A DNA stretch of 64,000 nt from Phycisphaerales bacterium UBA854 (lineage in GTDB: Bacteria; Planctomycetota; Phycisphaerae; Phycisphaerales; SM1A02), in NCBI GenBank assembly GCA_002295885.1, contig DBGM01000028.1:1-64000 (forward strand), written 5' to 3'. Shown piece by piece: positions 59,865 to 64,000 of the stretch. Under the pieces are notes generated by a model. The model did not search any database and was not told where the DNA came from. It was given only the letters and a program-made list of their open reading frames with translations. Positions within the stretch are counted from its first letter, which is position 1. Each line of letters begins with the position of its first letter. The position numbers and the translations under genes were made by a program.

Positions 59865-62108
59865 TCAGCACGAACCCCATTTCGCGATCACGGTGAGCAG
59901 GTCGGTCACGTCGACGCGGCCGTCGTCGTTCGTGTCCGCGGAGCAGCCGCCGGTGCAGGTGCCCCACTGGGAGAGGATCTCGAGCAGGTCGCCGATGTTG
60001 ACCGTGCCGTCGCCGTCGAGATCGCCGGTGCACACCGCATCGGTCACGTCCATCCGGACCATCCGGCCCTGGTCGGCCGTGCCCTCGTTGAGATCACGGG
60101 CGATGATGGCGGCGTTGTATTCACCGGGGGTGAACGAGCTGCTGGTCACGTCGGCGTAGATGGCGACCTCCATGGTCTTGCCGGGTTCGATCACCATCAT
60201 CGACGGCTCGACGTGCATCCAGTCCTCGTTCCATTCGAGTTCCACGAACCGGGGTTCCGGACTCTCGTTGGTGAACTGGACGAGACGCGGTTCGAGGGCC
60301 TCGATCGCATCCAGGTTCAGGCGCCATTCGGGCCACTGGATGGGGATGATCTGCAGCGGACGCGCGGTCAGATTGAGCGCCGGATCACCGAAGATGGTCC
60401 AGGTCTCGATCATGTCGTCACCCGCGTCGCCGTAGGCGCTGACCATGGAGGCGGTGCCGGCGGCGCAGAGGTTGCCGAAGCGTCGGATGGAACGGTCCGC
60501 GGTCCGATCGCCGATCACGTCCTGGGCCTCCATCGGCGGTGCCCAGTACTGGTTGACCGTCGACATGAGGGTCGCCACGGCTCCGGTGGGTTCTCCCGCG
60601 GAGTCGGTGGCGCGCAGCCAGTGCTCGGCGAAGCAGTCGTCGCCGTCGAGGTGGAACTGACCGTTGACGCAGGCCACGGAGATGATCCAGGGCAGCTGGT
60701 TGCTGTTCTCCAGGGCATCGACGTCGTCCACATCGAACTTCGTGGACCACCACTTGTCGCTTTCACCGTGTCCGGTGTAGTTGATCACGCCGAGTCCGGC
60801 TTCGATCGCGGCCTTGACGTCGGCCGGATCGTCGTTGGGCTCGTAGACCTGGGCGACGTTGTTGTAGCCGGCGGCCAGCAGATCGTCGCGGATCTCGTTG
60901 AGGTGTTCCCAGTCGAATTCGTTGTCGTCGGCGATGGCCACGTTGTTGTCGTTGGATGCCACGCCCAGTGCGTTGTTGCGCCATCCGGCGAACATTCCGA
61001 ACTCCCGCTCGTAGCGGATGGTCCGCTCGACCTGGGTCATCACATCGGCGTCGGTCTTGGCCGAGAAGCGTCCCACGATGACCTCGGGCTGGTGATCGTT
61101 CCCGGTGATGAAGCCGTAGGTCGGATCGGTGCCGCCGGTGGAATCCGCGTAGTTCACCAGATCGGTCGGGATGTCCTCGAAGTCGCCCACCAGCAGGACG
61201 TAGCTGATGTCCCAGTTGCGATAGCGGGAGGCGATGAAGTTCCGGATCTGATCGGTGCTGTCGCCGATGACCTCGAGTTCCGCCGAAACGGTCCAGATCC
61301 CGTTGTCGTTGTGATGATCGACCAGCGGTTGGACGAGATCGGCCCACTTCTTGGGCGTGATCACGAGCATTTCGGGTCCCAGCGGCGCAAAGCACGGAAG
61401 TTCCCACGGCTGCCAGTTGAGGAAGGTCGCCTCGTAGGTGTCCTGCCATCCGAGCCGGTTGTTGGATCGTGCGTCCGCCGGCAGGGTGTTGCGGTCGTCG
61501 TCGCCCTGGGCGTAGGCGACCAGTTCGATGGCGGTGTACACGCGGAGCGTCTTGGTGACGGGGTTGTACTGGTACGGTGAGACGGTCAGGTCCTGGCCGC
61601 GCTGGTCGCGCATGATCCAGGGCTCGCCGAGCTGCACGATGTCCCGGGGCCAGAACTCGTCCTTCTGGTATTCGTCCCCGAAGGTGTAGGGCACCTTCTC
61701 GGGCAGCAGCTCACGCGAGATCGGTCCCTTGGAGGGAGCGATCCGGACGCCCTGCAGTTCGTAGTAGTCGGCGTTGGCGATCTCCAGATGCATCATCCCC
61801 TTGTTGGGAATCCGCAGACGGTGGACGGCGGCGGGCAGATCCGGGCAGCCGGCGTCGCGGCTGCTGTGGAGTTCGCCCTTGATGTCGCCGAGCCGCATGA
61901 AGGACTCGCCGTCGATGACCAGATCCTGCATCTGCGGTTGGGTCGGGAACTCCATCCGCAGATGGGTGTAGCCCGGGTCGTTCTTGAGGAGCTGGGTGGT
62001 GACGCTGTCGGCGGGGGTGGCCCCGAGGGCCGGTCCCGCGGTCAGCAGTCCCGTGGCCACGACCAGTCCGGTCAGGCCCGTCTTCATTCGCTGCATGGTG
62101 CGTTTCAT
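59865..62108 (-). CDS. Secreted gingipain-like (C25) cysteine protease with dockerin-like C-terminus
   Basis: A 747-residue exported protease. The signal peptide is in MKTGLTGLVVATGLLTAGPA. A propeptide-like region reaches about residue 210, then a caspase-like C25 domain with LVITPKKWADLVQPLVDHH, VLLVGDFEDIP, the catalytic His in NYTGHGESDKWW (near residue 445) and Cys in SVACVNGQF (near 476). FGDPALNLTARP closes the domain. An Ig-like part follows, then two dockerin-like units, GDLDGDGTVNIGDLLEILSQ and ADTNDDGRVDVTDLLTVIAK. GGAG lies eight bases before the ATG. The strong terminator after the stop shows a monocistronic unit. Confidence 0.93.
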   Translation of the reverse strand: MKRTMQRMKTGLTGLVVATGLLTAGPALGATPADSVTTQLLKNDPGYTHLRMEFPTQPQMQDLVIDGESFMRLGDIKGELHSSRDAGCPDLPAAVHRLRIPNKGMMHLEIANADYYELQGVRIAPSKGPISRELLPEKVPYTFGDEYQKDEFWPRDIVQLGEPWIMRDQRGQDLTVSPYQYNPVTKTLRVYTAIELVAYAQGDDDRNTLPADARSNNRLGWQDTYEATFLNWQPWELPCFAPLGPEMLVITPKKWADLVQPLVDHHNDNGIWTVSAELEVIGDSTDQIRNFIASRYRNWDISYVLLVGDFEDIPTDLVNYADSTGGTDPTYGFITGNDHQPEVIVGRFSAKTDADVMTQVERTIRYEREFGMFAGWRNNALGVASNDNNVAIADDNEFDWEHLNEIRDDLLAAGYNNVAQVYEPNDDPADVKAAIEAGLGVINYTGHGESDKWWSTKFDVDDVDALENSNQLPWIISVACVNGQFHLDGDDCFAEHWLRATDSAGEPTGAVATLMSTVNQYWAPPMEAQDVIGDRTADRSIRRFGNLCAAGTASMVSAYGDAGDDMIETWTIFGDPALNLTARPLQIIPIQWPEWRLNLDAIEALEPRLVQFTNESPEPRFVELEWNEDWMHVEPSMMVIEPGKTMEVAIYADVTSSSFTPGEYNAAIIARDLNEGTADQGRMVRMDVTDAVCTGDLDGDGTVNIGDLLEILSQWGTCTGGCSADTNDDGRVDVTDLLTVIAKWGSC

Positions 62109-62219
62109 TGCTGTTCTCCGTGTTGGTCTCGTTCCGTGAAGAAAGAGAGGAAGGTGTGAGTGAGGGTCTGCCTCGCCACCAGTGCGTCGCTCCGGTCCGT
62201 TTCTCACAGCATTCCCGAG

Positions 62220-62251
62220 AAAAAACCGGGCGTCCCGTGGTGGACGCCCGG
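62220..62251 (-). terminator. Intrinsic terminator of the beta-helix gene
   Basis: On the minus strand CCGGGCGTCC and GGACGCCCGG make a perfect 10-base stem with a six-base loop (62226-62251), directly followed by six T. It lies 26 bases after the stop of the beta-helix gene and 112 bases before the protease start. Confidence 0.9.
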
Positions 62252-62276
62252 TCGGGGGCCGAAGGTCGGTGAAGGA

Positions 62277-63428
62277 TCAGAAGTCCAGTTCGAACCAGCG
62301 GCAGCCGTACTCCCACACGAAGTCGGCAGCGACCTGGCGAGGGGTGTTTCGGTAGAAGGTGCAGTTGGCGAGGATCATCTTCGTGTAGGTGTCGTCGTAG
62401 ATGGCGCCGCCGGCGTCGGCCATGTTGAAGCCGAAGAAGCACGACTCGATCTCGAACAAGGTGAGGTTCGAATAGTCGTAGTGTGCGACTTCGAGGCCAC
62501 CGCCGGTGCTGGTGCCGCCGAGGATGCGGTTGCGGGCCTCGTTGTTGAAGAGATAGCACTTGTAGAACTCGCGGATGTCGCATCCGCTCAGCGTGACGGC
62601 CCCGCCCTGCGAATAGGTTTTGTTCGAATAGACGCTTCTTCCTTCGGTCTGCTCCATGACCGTCATGTTGTTGTAGAAGTTGTTGTGCTGGAGAGTGACC
62701 ATGGAGTCCGAGCAGAAGATGGCGCCGCCTTGGGCCTGTGAATACACATGCTGTCTGGGCGACGTGAGTTCGACGCGGGCCTGGTTGAGCTGGAAGGTGC
62801 AGTGTTCGACCTCCAGTCTGCTGTGGTAGGCCTCGATCGCGCCGCCGTAGGCGTTTCCTTCGGCACCGCGGCTGACCGCCTTGTTCCGGGTGAAGCTGCA
62901 GGAGGTGAAGCGACCGTCGCTGCGGCTGATGCGGACCGCTCCTCCAAAGCTGGTGTTCCCGCTGCGGTATTCATCGGAGGATTCGTACAGCAGTCCCTCG
63001 AAGGTGCAGCGGTCGAAGTTCACGGTGGCAAAGGCGGCGGAGAAGCCGGTCTTCCGCGCCCGGGTGTAGCCGCTGTGGCGCTTGAAGTTCATGTTGGTGA
63101 AGTTGGCGGTCGGTCGTCGCCCGTACCACCAGCCTTCGATCCGGTGTTCGTCGCGGTCGTTGTACAGGGTGGGGCGGCGACCGTCGACGGTGACGCCGCG
63201 GATGGTGACCGAGGACTCGATGAGCAGGTCCTCGGTGTAGTCGCCGGGATAGACGAGGATGACGTCATCGGCGTCGGCGGCACTGATGGCCTTGTTGATG
63301 GTCGGGTACTCGTAGGGGACTTCGAGCTGGTTGTCGTACCGGTTGGAGGCCTGGAGGCCGGTGGTGAGGGTACCGACGGCGACGAGCGCCAGGAGGGCTC
63401 GGGGGGCGTTGACTGCGTGCATCTTCAT
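62277..63428 (-). CDS. Secreted right-handed beta-helix (pectate lyase-like) protein
   Basis: A 383-residue exported protein. The signal peptide is in ALLALVAVGTLTTGLQA. YPTINKAISAADADDVILVYPGDY is the typical N-terminal entry of the parallel beta-helix family, followed by repeated ...GGAVRISRSDGRFTSCSF, ...GGAIEAYHSRLEVEHCTF and ...GGAVTLSGCDIREFYKCY coils of about 25-30 residues. No lyase calcium or catalytic set is obvious, so it may bind or present polysaccharide. No dockerin-like tail is seen. Two ATGs (63428, 63422) are possible after GGAG. Confidence 0.88.
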   Translation of the reverse strand: MKMHAVNAPRALLALVAVGTLTTGLQASNRYDNQLEVPYEYPTINKAISAADADDVILVYPGDYTEDLLIESSVTIRGVTVDGRRPTLYNDRDEHRIEGWWYGRRPTANFTNMNFKRHSGYTRARKTGFSAAFATVNFDRCTFEGLLYESSDEYRSGNTSFGGAVRISRSDGRFTSCSFTRNKAVSRGAEGNAYGGAIEAYHSRLEVEHCTFQLNQARVELTSPRQHVYSQAQGGAIFCSDSMVTLQHNNFYNNMTVMEQTEGRSVYSNKTYSQGGAVTLSGCDIREFYKCYLFNNEARNRILGGTSTGGGLEVAHYDYSNLTLFEIESCFFGFNMADAGGAIYDDTYTKMILANCTFYRNTPRQVAADFVWEYGCRWFELDF

Positions 63429-63593
63429 TCTCCGATGGGGTTTGGTGACCGCAGGCCCGGGGGCCTGTCCTGCATCACCCCCTATGCGGCCCCCGCGCCG
63501 GTATCTCGCACCTATTCGAAAAAACCTTGGCATGGCCCCCGAATCCAGGCTTACGGGCCCTTGGCGGGCTACGATGCCCCCTCGGAGATTTCG

Positions 63594-63890
63594 ATGGACC
63601 GCCTGCGACGCATATTCAAGGTCGATTCCAACCTCCAGCTGACGCTGGTGTTCATCGTGTTCTCGATCACGGGATCGTTGTCGGTGGTGGTGTCGGGGCC
63701 GTTGATGGACCTGTTGGGCATCAGCGACGAGGTGCTGGCCCCGTGGCTGTTCTGGCCGCTGCGGATCGCGGTGGTGATGCTGGCCTACCAGGTGCTGCTG
63801 ATGGCGGTGGCGGTGTGCTTCGGGCAGGGGCCGTACTTCTGGCGGATGGAGAAGAAGATGCTCCGCCGCTTCGGCATCAAGCTGGACTGA
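63594..63890 (+). CDS. Small membrane protein (DUF6787-like)
   Basis: A 98-residue protein with two membrane helices: LTLVFIVFSITGSLSVVVSG and WPLRIAVVMLAYQVLLMAVAV. GQGPYFWRMEKKMLRRFG at the C-terminus and the order of helices resemble the DUF6787 family of planctomycetes and Bacteroidetes. CGGAG precedes the ATG by about nine bases, and TACGAT (63570-63575) may be its -10. The function is unknown. Confidence 0.75.
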   Translation: MDRLRRIFKVDSNLQLTLVFIVFSITGSLSVVVSGPLMDLLGISDEVLAPWLFWPLRIAVVMLAYQVLLMAVAVCFGQGPYFWRMEKKMLRRFGIKLD

Positions 63891-63893
63891 ACA

Positions 63894-64000
63894 TCACTTC
63901 CGCGGGTGCAGCGACTCGAGCACGATCCGGATCGCCTCGGTGGGTCGGTGATCGGGCTGTCCGATCTTCGTGTTTATGGAACCGTGGTCGTCGTCGGAGC
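63894..64000 (-). CDS. C-terminus of an unknown protein, cut by the window edge
   Basis: The last 34 codons of a minus-strand frame are visible, ending HRPTEAIRIVLESLHPRK with a TGA at 63896-63894. The stop lies three bases after the stop of the convergent small gene. It is too short to assign a family. Confidence 0.55.
   Translation of the reverse strand, partial: SDDDHGSINTKIGQPDHRPTEAIRIVLESLHPRK

Noticed and set aside
1..64000. tRNA genes, rRNA, CRISPR arrays, integrases, insertion sequences
   Set aside because: None was found on reading both strands; short direct repeats other than the 51-base pair were not convincing.

Overview
The window is a GC-rich chromosomal segment, most likely from a planctomycete of the class Phycisphaerae. 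The evidence is a cluster of exported sulfatases, secreted proteins ending in dockerin-like GDxxxDGxVN...WGxC repeats, a C-terminal VPAPG-hydrophobic-RRRR sorting tail, a MoxR/DUF58/von Willebrand operon and many large low-similarity envelope proteins. MurA and MurD are both present and intact, so the organism should make peptidoglycan. No tRNA, rRNA, CRISPR array, integrase or insertion sequence was seen.

Layout. 1-13 kb holds DNA-precursor and core genes: dcd and a B12-dependent ribonucleotide reductase (minus, cut by the left edge), a UvrD/PcrA helicase and QueG (plus), then a lipoprotein, a secreted protein and a large NAD-glutamate dehydrogenase (minus). 13-27.7 kb is one long plus-strand run: ribF, nrnA, a small membrane protein, a membrane coiled-coil protein, a substrate-binding lipoprotein, a permease fused to an NHL propeller, a large VWA protein, MoxR, DUF58 and a BatA-like VWA protein. 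Many of these overlap by ATGA and are probably translationally coupled. 27.7-38.9 kb carries a TPR-YggX fusion, pyrD, murD, two DUF4190-like proteins with MlaF and MlaD (no MlaE seen), a SpoU methyltransferase, murA, a plant-type FNR and an MscS-family channel. 39-44 kb has secreted lectin and FG-GAP proteins, a methyltransferase, an MFS permease and a glutamine amidotransferase. 44-53.6 kb is the most accessory-looking part: an exported MsrB-MsrA fusion, two paralogous HHxxxDG acyltransferases, three sulfatases (one fused to its own formylglycine-generating domain) and a decayed sulfatase tail. 53.7-59.5 kb has a SYLF lipoprotein, two small proteins, an RND efflux adaptor/pump pair and a cupin. 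59.9-63.9 kb has a gingipain-like protease, a beta-helix protein and a small membrane protein.

Three themes tie the window together. First, sulfatases and PapA/condensation-like acyltransferases form a translationally coupled module that was duplicated and then partly lost, leaving a readable scar. Second, about a dozen genes have a TANNNT box only 6-11 bases before the start codon and no Shine-Dalgarno, which points to widespread leaderless transcription and helps choose start codons. Third, protein fusions are frequent: sulfatase-FGE, permease-NHL, TPR-YggX and MsrB-MsrA. All functions are read from sequence motifs by eye; no database search was run.
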